Source: Solirubrobacteraceae bacterium (GTDB lineage Bacteria > Actinomycetota > Thermoleophilia > Solirubrobacterales > Solirubrobacteraceae). From it: 8,268 nt of DNA. Both the position numbers and the translations under genes were made by a program. A model generated the notes under the pieces. The model ran no database searches. It saw only the letters and a list, made by a program, of their open reading frames with translations, and had not been told where the DNA came from. The DNA lies in the NCBI GenBank assembly GCA_019683665.1, contig JADGIB010000156.1, forward strand, positions 1 to 8,268. The letters are read 5' to 3'. Positions 1 through 8,268 of the stretch are shown piece by piece (within the stretch, counting starts at the first letter, position 1; each line of letters begins with the position of its first letter).

Positions 1-17
1 CCCGCCATATGTCTAAA

Positions 18-33
18 CCCCCCCCCCCCCCCC
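18..33. repeat. Homopolymer of 16 C
   Basis: Sixteen consecutive C residues follow the AT-richer patch at 7-17, and more C-rich sequence broken by single G residues continues to about 50. Such tracts are prone to slippage in replication and to length errors in sequencing and assembly. The exact count should therefore be treated as uncertain, and this could lie near a poorly resolved assembly point. No coding frame depends on its length. Confidence 0.9.
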
Positions 34-53
34 GCCCCGCCCGCCCCCCGGGG

Positions 54-90
54 CCGGCGACGGCCTCGGCCGGCCCGGCCCGCGCCGCCA
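54..90. repeat. 37-bp direct repeat, copy 1
   Basis: This 37-bp stretch is identical base for base to 125-161, with a start-to-start distance of 71 bp. Flanking bases differ on both sides, so the identical block is exactly 37 bp. It is entirely G/C apart from single A and T positions and begins CCGGCGACGG. It shows no coding signal. It may be a minisatellite-like tandem unit with a 34-bp divergent spacer, or a collapsed or duplicated assembly segment. Confidence 0.9.
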
Positions 91-124
91 GCACGCCCCG
101 GTCAGCGAGCCGGAGCGCCCCGAT

Positions 125-161
125 CCGGCGACGGCCTCGGCCGGCCCGGCCCGCGCCGCCA
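125..161. repeat. 37-bp direct repeat, copy 2
   Basis: This is a perfect copy of 54-90. It ends about 90 bp before the proposed pyrR promoter, so a direct role in pyrR transcription is not evident from position alone. Two copies are too few, and the intervening 34 bp too poorly matched, to call a CRISPR or a true tandem array. Confidence 0.9.
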
Positions 162-224
162 CCCGCTCGGACGCTGGGCTGGCGGTCACCATCCAGCGGC
201 CGGCACCGGGTGGAGGGTCGAGGC

Positions 225-240
225 CGGCGCCCGGGCGCCG
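225..240. promoter_or_regulatory. 16-bp perfect palindrome over the -35 region, possible operator
   Basis: CGGCGCCCGGGCGCCG is a perfect inverted repeat (eight complementary pairs, no spacer). Its 3' end is 13 bp before the proposed -10 hexamer at 254, so it covers the place where a -35 element would sit. A dimeric regulator could bind such a site, but at this GC content an 8-pair palindrome can arise by chance in a few hundred bases. I do not recognise a known operator consensus. Confidence 0.25.
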
Positions 241-250
241 CCGGGCCCGT

Positions 251-259
251 TGCTACAGT
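251..259 (+). promoter_or_regulatory. Extended -10 promoter element for the pyr operon
   Basis: TGCTACAGT contains an extended -10 TG motif followed by TACAGT, which fits the TANNNT -10 pattern of housekeeping actinobacterial promoters. No good -35 hexamer lies 16-19 bp upstream (CCGGGC occupies that place), consistent with an extended -10 promoter that needs little -35 contact. The expected start is around 265-269. That gives a leader of roughly 45-49 nt, beginning just before the PyrR hairpin at 271. No transcript data are available to me, so the start site is an inference. Confidence 0.5.
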
Positions 260-270
260 CGGTCGCAGAG

Positions 271-301
271 TTCCTTTAACCCGGTCCCGTGAGGCCAGGA
301 A
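271..301 (+). promoter_or_regulatory. PyrR-binding RNA hairpin (PyrR binding loop) in the pyrR leader
   Basis: The published PyrR-binding loop consensus is ARUCCNGNGAGGYU. Positions 283-296 read GGTCCCGTGAGGCC, which matches it throughout except that the closing A-U pair is replaced by G-C, a compensated change. The upper stem is GGTC (283-286) with GGCC (293-296), including one U-G pair as in the consensus. It closes a hexaloop CCGTGA (287-292) that fits CNGNGA. Below a seven-base bulge on the 5' side (276-282), TTCCT (271-275) pairs with AGGAA (297-301). The AGGAA arm is part of the pyrR Shine-Dalgarno sequence and the ATG lies 12 nt downstream, leaving no room for a leader terminator. The sequence therefore suggests translational repression by UMP-bound PyrR, as reported for mycobacteria, and not the Bacillus type of transcription attenuation. 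Confidence 0.85.
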
Positions 302-304
302 GGA
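297..304 (+). promoter_or_regulatory. pyrR ribosome-binding site, sequestered in the leader hairpin
   Basis: AGGAAGGA is the purine-rich match to the 16S rRNA tail and ends 9 nt before the ATG at 314, which fixes that start. Its first five bases form the 3' arm of the lower stem of the PyrR-binding hairpin, so stem closure and ribosome binding should be mutually exclusive. Confidence 0.75.
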
Positions 305-313
305 CGGACAACC

Positions 314-865
314 ATGGCAGACCCCAAGGTCGTCCTCGACCAGGACGACATGCGGCGAACCCTCGTGCGCATCGCGCATGAGATCGTCGAGAAGAACGCC
401 GACGCCGACCGGCTCGCGATCGTCGGCATCCACCGCCGCGGCGCACCGCTCGCCGCCCGCCTGAAGCGCCTCGTCGACGGCCTCCTCGACGCCGACATCC
501 CGCTCGGGGCGCTCGACATCTCCTTCTACCGCGACGACGTCGGCACCCGCGCCGCCGAGCCCGAGGTCCACGCGACGAACCTCGACTTCGACGTCGACGG
601 CCGGACGGTCGTGATCGTCGACGACGTCCTCTACACCGGCCGCACCGTCCGCGCCGCGATCGAGGCGCTGTTCGACTACGGCCGCCCCGCCCGCGTCCAG
701 CTCGCCGTCGTCGCCGACCGCGGCCACCGCGAGCTGCCGATCCGCCCCGACTACGTGGGCAAGAACCTCCCGACCTCGCACCGCGAGCGCGTCAACGTCC
801 GCGTCGAGGAGCTCGACGGCGTCGACGAGGTCACCATCTCCGAGCGCCAGGAGGCCGCCGTCTGA
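314..865 (+). CDS. pyrR: PyrR, bifunctional pyr operon RNA-binding regulator / uracil phosphoribosyltransferase
   Basis: This 183-residue protein has the usual PyrR length. In the family, PyrR binds a conserved mRNA hairpin when charged with UMP and represses pyrimidine genes; many members also convert uracil and PRPP to UMP. The PRPP-binding loop of type I phosphoribosyltransferases is intact at residues 99-111 (VVIVDDVLYTGRT). Other PyrR-typical segments are GIHRRGAPLAARL (38-50), LDISFYRDD (67-75) and DRGHRELPIRPDYVGKNLPT (135-154). The ATG at 314 is chosen because of the Shine-Dalgarno match at 297-304. It is the first gene of the operon, and its target hairpin lies in its own leader, so it should autoregulate. 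Its TGA shares one base with the pyrB ATG. I see no frameshift or missing key residue. The family call is firm; the uracil phosphoribosyltransferase activity is inferred. Confidence 0.96.
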   Translation: MADPKVVLDQDDMRRTLVRIAHEIVEKNADADRLAIVGIHRRGAPLAARLKRLVDGLLDADIPLGALDISFYRDDVGTRAAEPEVHATNLDFDVDGRTVVIVDDVLYTGRTVRAAIEALFDYGRPARVQLAVVADRGHRELPIRPDYVGKNLPTSHRERVNVRVEELDGVDEVTISERQEAAV

Positions 866-1809
866 TGCCCCGACACCTGCTGTCGATCGCGGACCTCGAC
901 CGCGACGGGATCGAGCGGATCCTCGCCCGCGCCGCCTCGTTCGCCGAGGCCTCCGGGCGGGAGATCAAGAAGCTCCCGACGCTTCGCGGCCGCCGCGTCC
1001 TCAACCTCTTCTACGAGAACTCGACCCGCACCCGGTCGAGCTTCGAGATCGCCGCCAAGACCCTCAGCGCCGACGTCACGAACTTCGCCGCCAGCGGCTC
1101 CAGCGTCGAGAAGGGCGAGTCGCTGAAGGACACCGTCCAGACGCTGTCGGCCTACGACCCGGCCGCGATCGTCATCCGCCACCCGCACGCGGGCGCGGCC
1201 GCGATGGTCGCCCGCTGGACCCCGGCCGCGGTGGTCAACGCCGGCGACGGCAAGCACGAGCACCCGACCCAGGCGCTGCTCGACGTCTACACGCTCACCC
1301 GCCGGCTCGGGGCGCTGGACGGCAAGCGGATCTGGATCGTCGGCGACATCGAGCACTCGCGCGTCGCCCGCTCCGACATCCTCGCGTTCACCAAGATGGG
1401 CGCCCACGTCACCGTCTGCGGGCCGCCGACGCTCATCCCGCGGGGGATCGAGGCGCTCGGCTGCGACGTGCGCTTCACCCTCGACGAGCTGCGCGAGGCC
1501 GACGTCGTCTACGCGCTGCGGATGCAGCGCGAGCGGATGCGCGACAGCTACGTGCCGTCGCTGCGCGAGTACGTGGCCAACTACCAGATCGACGGCCGCC
1601 GGCTCGGGCCGCGCCAGGTGCTCATGCACCCCGGCCCGGTGAACCGCGGCGTCGAGCTGAGCGGCGACGTCGTCGACTCGCCCCAGGCGGTCATCACCGC
1701 CCAGGTCGAGGCCGGCGTCGTCGTGCGCATGGCCGTCCTGTACGAGCTGCTGGCCGGGGCGCGCGCGAACGCCCCCGAGCCCGCCACGCCGGGGCCGGTG
1801 CTCGCCTGA
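865..1809 (+). CDS. pyrB: PyrB, aspartate carbamoyltransferase catalytic chain
   Basis: This 314-residue protein condenses carbamoyl phosphate with L-aspartate to give N-carbamoyl-L-aspartate, the committed step of pyrimidine synthesis. The carbamoyl-phosphate signature FYENSTRTR spans residues 49-57. The SSVEKGES segment (79-86) supplies the mobile-loop Ser and Lys that reach into the neighbouring subunit in this family. HPTQALLD lies at 133-140, the hinge GDIEHSRVARS at 160-170, and HPGPVNRG at 255-262. The ATG overlaps the pyrR stop (TGATG), with AGGAGG at 849-854 spaced 10 nt upstream, a strong ribosome site inside the end of pyrR. No pyrI regulatory-chain gene is present, so a catalytic trimer, alone or associated with PyrC, is likely. 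The last 15 or so residues (Ala/Pro-rich) form a short tail beyond the conserved fold. Confidence 0.97.
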   Translation: MPRHLLSIADLDRDGIERILARAASFAEASGREIKKLPTLRGRRVLNLFYENSTRTRSSFEIAAKTLSADVTNFAASGSSVEKGESLKDTVQTLSAYDPAAIVIRHPHAGAAAMVARWTPAAVVNAGDGKHEHPTQALLDVYTLTRRLGALDGKRIWIVGDIEHSRVARSDILAFTKMGAHVTVCGPPTLIPRGIEALGCDVRFTLDELREADVVYALRMQRERMRDSYVPSLREYVANYQIDGRRLGPRQVLMHPGPVNRGVELSGDVVDSPQAVITAQVEAGVVVRMAVLYELLAGARANAPEPATPGPVLA

Positions 1810-3158
1810 TGGCCGCGCCGCGACTCGTCCGGGCCCCCGCCCCGGACGCCACCCTCGTCGTGCGCCGTGCGCACGTGCTCGACCCGAACGCCGGCATCGA
1901 CGCCCCGCACGACGTCGTCGTGCGCGACGGCGAGATCGCCGAGATCACCCCGCCCGGCGACGCCGCGGTGCCTGCGGGCGCCGAGGTCGTCGACGGCGAG
2001 GGCCGCCACCTGTTCCCGGGCTTCGTGGACCCGCACGTCCACCTGCGCACGCCCGGCCAGGAGCACAAGGAGGACATCGAGACCGGCACCCGCGCCGCCG
2101 CGGCGGGCGGCTACTGCATGGTCGTCGCGATGCCGAACACCGACCCGGTGCTCGACAACGCCCCGCTGCTGAACGCGGTGCGCGAGGAGGCGCAGCGCGA
2201 CGCGCGCATCCCGGTCGGGTTCATGCCCGCGATCACCCGCGGCCTGCAGGGCGCGGAGCTGACCGAGATGCAGGAGCTGCGCGAGGCGGGCGCGATCGGC
2301 TTCACCGACGACGGCAGGCCGGTCGTCTCCGCCGGGATCCTGCGCCGCGCGATGCGCTACCAGAAGCTGTGCGGCGGCGTCATCGCCCTCCACGAGGAGG
2401 ACCCGACGCTGTCGGCCGGCGGCGTCATGCACGAGGGCGAGGTCTCCGCGCGGCTCGGCCTGGCCGGCTACCCGTCGGTCGGCGAGTCGACGATGGTCGC
2501 CCGCGACGCCGCGCTCGCCCTCGACGAGAGGGCGCGCACGCACTTCCAGCACCTGTCGGCCTGGCAGTCGGTCGAGGCGCTGGCGGCCGCCCGCGCGGCC
2601 GGCGCGCCGGTGAGCGGCGCGGCCTCGCCGCACCACCTCCTGCTCACCGACGAGGCGGTCCTGACGCTCGACACCCGCATGAAGATGAACCCCCCGCTGC
2701 GCACCGAGCGCGACCGCCAGGCGGTGATCGCCGGCCTGCGCGACGGCACGATCGAGTGCATCGCCACCGACCATGCGCCCCACGCGACGTTCGAGAAGGA
2801 CGCGCCGTTCGAGGAGGCGCCGATGGGCACGACCGGCCTGGAGACCGCGTTCGCGGCCGTCTACACCGGCCTCGTGCGGCCCGGCGTGCTCACGCTCGAG
2901 GTGCTCGTCGAGCGGCTGACCGCCGGCGCCCGGCTCATGGACCTGCCGGTCCCGACGATCGCGCCCGGCGCGCCCGCGAACCTCTGCCTCGTCGACCTCG
3001 AGGCGACCTGGCTCGTGGGGGAGAGCGGCTACGAGTCGCGGTCGGAGAACTGCTGCTTCGCCGGCCGCGAGCTGAACGGCCGCGTCCTGCTGACCGTCGC
3101 CGCCGGCGCCGTCGCCTACCGCGAGCGGTCCTTCGCGCTGAGCGAGGTGCGCCCGTGA
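1809..3158 (+). CDS. pyrC: PyrC, dihydroorotase (class I, zinc amidohydrolase)
   Basis: This 449-residue amidohydrolase cyclises carbamoyl-aspartate to dihydroorotate. The metal-binding motif DPHVHLR is at 74-80 (His76, His78), followed by TPGQEHKED (81-89) and the substrate segment AMPNTDP (107-113). TDDGRP at 166-171 carries the Asp that bridges the metals in class I enzymes. Later ligands are His195 (ALHEED), His248 (FQHLSA) and Asp321 in TDHAPH (320-325). These match the long class I form, as in Bacillus, and not the short E. coli class II form. The ATG shares its A with the pyrB stop codon (TGATG). No clear Shine-Dalgarno sequence precedes it, so initiation probably depends on coupling to pyrB. 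About 15 residues precede the first conserved strand, and a GTG at 1860 is a weaker alternative start with no ribosome site. Confidence 0.96.
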   Translation: MAAPRLVRAPAPDATLVVRRAHVLDPNAGIDAPHDVVVRDGEIAEITPPGDAAVPAGAEVVDGEGRHLFPGFVDPHVHLRTPGQEHKEDIETGTRAAAAGGYCMVVAMPNTDPVLDNAPLLNAVREEAQRDARIPVGFMPAITRGLQGAELTEMQELREAGAIGFTDDGRPVVSAGILRRAMRYQKLCGGVIALHEEDPTLSAGGVMHEGEVSARLGLAGYPSVGESTMVARDAALALDERARTHFQHLSAWQSVEALAAARAAGAPVSGAASPHHLLLTDEAVLTLDTRMKMNPPLRTERDRQAVIAGLRDGTIECIATDHAPHATFEKDAPFEEAPMGTTGLETAFAAVYTGLVRPGVLTLEVLVERLTAGARLMDLPVPTIAPGAPANLCLVDLEATWLVGESGYESRSENCCFAGRELNGRVLLTVAAGAVAYRERSFALSEVRP

Positions 3159-4265
3159 GCTACCTCCTGCTCGAGGACGGCACCCGCTTCGACGGGGACC
3201 CGGCCGGCGCCTCCGGCCACGTCACCGGCGAGGTCGTCTTCACCACCGGCATGAGCGGCTACCAGGAGTCGGTCACCGACCCCTCGTTCCGCCGCCAGAT
3301 CATCGTCTTCACCTACCCGCACATCGGCAACTACGGGGTGCGGCGGTCGGCGATGGAGTCCGACGCGGTCCACGCGCGCGGCGTCGTCATGCGCTCGGCC
3401 GTCAACCACGCCGACGCGCCCGGCGCCGAGGGCGGCTGGCTCGACTGGCTCGCCGGCGAGGGCGTCCCCGCGCTCACCGGCGTCGACACCCGCGCCGTCG
3501 TCCGCTACCTGCGCGACAAGGGCTCGATGCGCGGCGGGATCTTCCCGGCGTCGATGCCGGAGGCCGAGGCGATGGAGCACGTCCGCGCCGAGGCGCCGAT
3601 GGCCGGCCTCGACCTCGCCCGCGAGGTCACCCCGGCCGAGCCGATCCTCCACGGCGCCGGCAACGACGGCCCGCTCATCGTCGCGATCGACACCGGCATC
3701 AAGGGCTCGATCGTCCGCAACCTCGTGGCCCGCGGCGCGCGCGTCGAGCTGCACCCGTGCACGGCGAGCGCGGCCGAGCTGGCCGCCCGCGGCGGCGACG
3801 CCTACTTCCTCGCCAACGGCCCCGGCGACCCGGCCGCGCTCGGCTACGTCGTCGAGACGCTGCGCGAGCTCATCGGCACGAAGCCGACGTTCGGGATCTG
3901 CCTCGGCCACCAGCTGCTCTCGCGCGCGGTCGGGCTGGAGACGTTCAAGCTCCCGTTCGGCCACCGCGGCGCGAACCACCCGGTCAAGGACCTCGAGACC
4001 GGCACCGTCGAGATCACCTCCCAGAACCACGGGTTCGCCGTCGTCGGCCCCGGCGGCCAGCACCGCCTGGAGACCGACGAGCCCGTCCGCTGGGAGACCG
4101 ACTTCGGGGCCGCGCAGCTCTCGCACATCAACCTCTACGACCGCACCGTCGAGGGCCTGACGCTGCTCGACGTCCCCGGCGGCACCGTCCAGTACCACCC
4201 GGAGGCGGGCCCCGGCCCCAACGACTCGCTGTACCTCTTCGACCGCTTCTTGGAGCAGATCGCAC

Positions 4266-4273
<8 letters not shown>
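3155..4273 (+). CDS. carA: CarA, carbamoyl-phosphate synthase small (glutamine amidotransferase) chain, GTG start
   Basis: This 372-residue chain hydrolyses glutamine and channels ammonia to CarB for carbamoyl-phosphate synthesis. The N-terminal CarA domain spans roughly residues 1-165 (GEVVFTTGMSGYQE at 25-38; IGNYGV at 57-62). A class I glutamine amidotransferase domain follows, with NGPGDP at 221-226, nucleophile Cys249 in GICLGHQ (247-253), and His348 and Glu350 in QYHPE (346-350). The same frame stays open far upstream through pyrC, with ATG codons out of register with any CarA homology. The true start is the GTG at 3155, because the protein then begins SYLLLEDGTRFDG, the standard CarA N terminus, and the length is normal. 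GTGA overlaps the pyrC stop by 4 nt, with GAGCGAGG at 3140-3147 as ribosome site. Carbamoyl phosphate may also feed arginine synthesis, since no second carAB copy is visible here. Confidence 0.96.
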
Positions 4274-7352
<3,079 letters not shown>

Positions 7353-7377
7353 CGCGCCGCCCGGCCCGGCCCGTCCC

Positions 7378-7436
7378 GCGCCCCGAGCGGCGATCTGCAT
7401 CCAGGGGGTGGATCGAGATCGCCGCTCGCGGGGCGC
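7378..7436. terminator. Large imperfect hairpin between convergent carB and pyrD, likely two-way terminator
   Basis: The left arm at 7378-7396 pairs with the right arm at 7416-7436 over 19 base pairs, broken only by a two-base bulge near 7428-7430. The interior holds a second small hairpin, ATCCA (7399-7403) with TGGAT (7409-7413) around a GGGGG loop, separated from the main stem by a 2x2 mismatch. The structure begins 25 nt after the carB stop and ends 16 nt before the pyrD stop, so it could end both convergent transcripts. Neither strand has a U-run after the stem, so this is not a canonical intrinsic terminator. A U-less or Rho-assisted stop, an mRNA-stabilising 3' stem, or a dispersed extragenic palindrome are all possible. 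Confidence 0.55.
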
Positions 7437-7446
7437 AGCGGCGATC
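7417..7446. repeat. Third arm giving an alternative stem in the carB-pyrD gap
   Basis: AGCGGCGATC occurs at 7386-7395 and again at 7437-7446, with its exact reverse complement at 7417-7426 between them. The middle copy can therefore pair either with the first copy (as part of the large hairpin) or with the third (10 bp, 10-nt loop). The two folds are mutually exclusive on either strand. This may be a remnant of a repeated palindromic unit; a regulatory switch is less likely because no gene lies downstream on either transcript. Confidence 0.5.
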
Positions 7447-7452
7447 GCGACC

Positions 7453-8268
7453 TCACCCCGGCGGCGCCGCGCCCGCGCCGACCGCGTCCTGCACGCGCGC
7501 GTAGCCCTGCGCGCGCGCGATCGCGGCCAGCTCGCGCGCGAGGCGGGCCGGGAAGCCCGGGCCCTCGTAGACGAAGGCGGTGTAGACCTCGACGAGCGTC
7601 GCGCCGGCGAGGATGCGCTCCCAGGCGTCCTGCGCGGTCTCGACGCCGCCGGCGGCGACGAGCAGGAGCCGGTCCCCGGCGCGGGCGCGGGCGCGGCGCA
7701 GGACGGCGAGCGCGCGCGGCTTCAGCGGCGCGCCGGAGATCCCGCCGCCCTCGAACGCGGCGTCGGCCCGGGCGCGGTCGGGCCCGAGCACGGAGCGGTC
7801 GATCGTCGTGTTCGTCGCGATCAGGCCCGCCAGGCCGAGCTCGAGCGCGAGGTCGACGACGGCGTCGACGTCCTCGTCGGCGAGGTCGGGCGCGACCTTC
7901 ACGAGCACCGGGCGGCCGCGCGCCTCGGCGACGACCGCCTCGAGGATCGGGCGCAGCGCCTGCGGGTCCTGCAGCGACCGCAGCCCGGCCGTGTTCGGCG
8001 AGCTGACGTTGACGACGAGGAAGTCGCTGACCGGCGCGACCGCGGCGGTCGAGCGGCGGTAGTCGTCGACGGCGCCGTCCAGCGGCGCCGCCTTCGACTT
8101 GCCGACGTTGGCGCCGACGAGGCCCGCGGCGCGGTCGCGGCGGGCCAGGCGCGCGGCGGCGGCGTCCGCGCCCGCGTTGTTGAACCCGAACCGGTTCAGC
8201 AGCGCCCGGTCGCGCGGGAGGCGCGCCAGCCGGGGCGGGTCGTTGCCGGGCTGGGGGAGGGCGGTGAC
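7453..8268 (-). CDS. pyrD: PyrD, class 2 (quinone-linked) dihydroorotate dehydrogenase, N terminus beyond window
   Basis: This gene encodes an FMN enzyme that oxidises dihydroorotate to orotate, passing electrons to membrane quinone. The frame is open from the right edge (8268) to a TGA at 7455-7453, giving 271 visible residues; the family has about 340-360, so some 70-90 N-terminal residues lie outside. A GTG at 7908 is an internal valine codon and not the start. Visible residues, numbered from the edge: PQPGND (5-10), NRFGFNNAG (25-33), GANVGKSK (52-59), VNVSSPNTAGLRSLQ (86-100) with Ser90 as the class 2 catalytic base, VKVAPDL (123-129), ATNTT (151-155), GGGISGAPL (174-182), AAGGV (205-209) and VYTAFVYEGP (228-237). 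The usual FMN-phosphate motifs GVGG and Y[ST]G read AAGG and YTA. It converges on carB and is not part of that operon, so its control must be separate. Confidence 0.93.
   Translation of the reverse strand, partial: VTALPQPGNDPPRLARLPRDRALLNRFGFNNAGADAAAARLARRDRAAGLVGANVGKSKAAPLDGAVDDYRRSTAAVAPVSDFLVVNVSSPNTAGLRSLQDPQALRPILEAVVAEARGRPVLVKVAPDLADEDVDAVVDLALELGLAGLIATNTTIDRSVLGPDRARADAAFEGGGISGAPLKPRALAVLRRARARAGDRLLLVAAGGVETAQDAWERILAGATLVEVYTAFVYEGPGFPARLARELAAIARAQGYARVQDAVGAGAAPPG

Larger units (their letters stand above)
1..250. other. Non-coding GC-rich leader region upstream of the pyr operon
   Basis: I see no supportable gene here. The stretch is dominated by C-rich and GC-repetitive sequence: a C homopolymer at 18-33, a 37-bp direct repeat at 54-90 and 125-161, and a perfect palindrome at 225-240. 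An open frame begins at the ATG at 9, but its product is an Arg/Pro/Ala-rich string typical of GC-rich non-coding DNA and it runs across the well-supported start of pyrR, so it is not called. A short AT-richer island (about 7-17) is the only compositional break. Reading outward on the minus strand, an ATG at 8-6 could start a divergent gene beyond the window, but only three bases follow it. Confidence 0.6.

Noticed and set aside
1..40. A divergent gene starting at a minus-strand ATG at 8-6, with the G-rich complement of the C tract as ribosome site
   Set aside because: The spacing is plausible, but only three coding bases lie in the window, so there is nothing to support it.
54..161. A possible CRISPR-like array from the repeated 37-bp unit
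   Set aside because: There are only two copies, the base composition is almost pure G/C, and there are no cas genes. It is better read as a simple duplication.
172..198. A CGCTGG...CCAGCG inverted repeat as a terminator of an upstream gene
   Set aside because: The stem has only six pairs, the loop is 15 nt and there is no T-run. No upstream gene is visible.
9..464. A 151-codon plus-strand open frame beginning at the ATG at 9
   Set aside because: Its composition is Pro/Arg/Ala/Ser repeats from GC-rich repeats, it depends on the length of the C16 tract, and it overlaps pyrR by 151 bases in another frame.
1581..2783. A 400-codon minus-strand open frame opposite pyrB/pyrC
   Set aside because: The translation is Arg/Val/Ala/Asp-biased with no domain, and it lies opposite two well-supported genes.
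2369..3154. An upstream extension of carA through pyrC to an ATG at 2369
   Set aside because: The extra 262 residues are low-complexity Arg/Ala/Pro sequence read out of frame through pyrC. CarA homology and normal length begin at the GTG at 3155.

Overview
This window is a very GC-rich bacterial stretch that carries most of the genes for de novo UMP synthesis. Codon use (C or G at nearly every third position), short overlapping genes, a class 2 PyrD and the order pyrR-pyrB-pyrC-carA-carB fit a high-GC actinobacterium. The Thermoleophilia (Solirubrobacterales) are my best guess, but that is an inference from general character and no marker gene confirms it.

Layout: positions 1-250 are non-coding as far as I can see. 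They hold a 16-base C homopolymer, a 37-bp perfect direct repeat and a 16-bp GC palindrome. An extended -10 promoter (251-259) is followed almost at once by an RNA hairpin (271-301) that matches the PyrR-binding loop consensus and buries the pyrR Shine-Dalgarno sequence. Five co-directional genes follow: pyrR (314-865), pyrB (865-1809), pyrC (1809-3158), carA (3155-4273, GTG start) and carB (4266-7352). Every junction overlaps, by 1, 1, 4 and 8 nt, so translation is probably coupled along the mRNA. After carB a 100-bp gap holds a large imperfect hairpin. Beyond it, on the minus strand and running off the right edge, is the 3' part of pyrD.

Function: CarA/CarB make carbamoyl phosphate, PyrB condenses it with aspartate, PyrC closes the ring to dihydroorotate, and PyrD oxidises this to orotate. 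pyrE and pyrF are not in the window. PyrR with bound UMP would hold the leader hairpin closed and block ribosome loading on pyrR, and through coupling the whole operon. UMP would also inhibit CarB through its C-terminal domain. pyrD lies outside this control unit.

I found no defence system, mobile element, CRISPR array or tRNA, and most of the window is ordinary core metabolism. The observations most worth following are the leader hairpin that overlaps the ribosome-binding site and a CarB whose oligomerisation domain is about 43 residues shorter than in E. coli.
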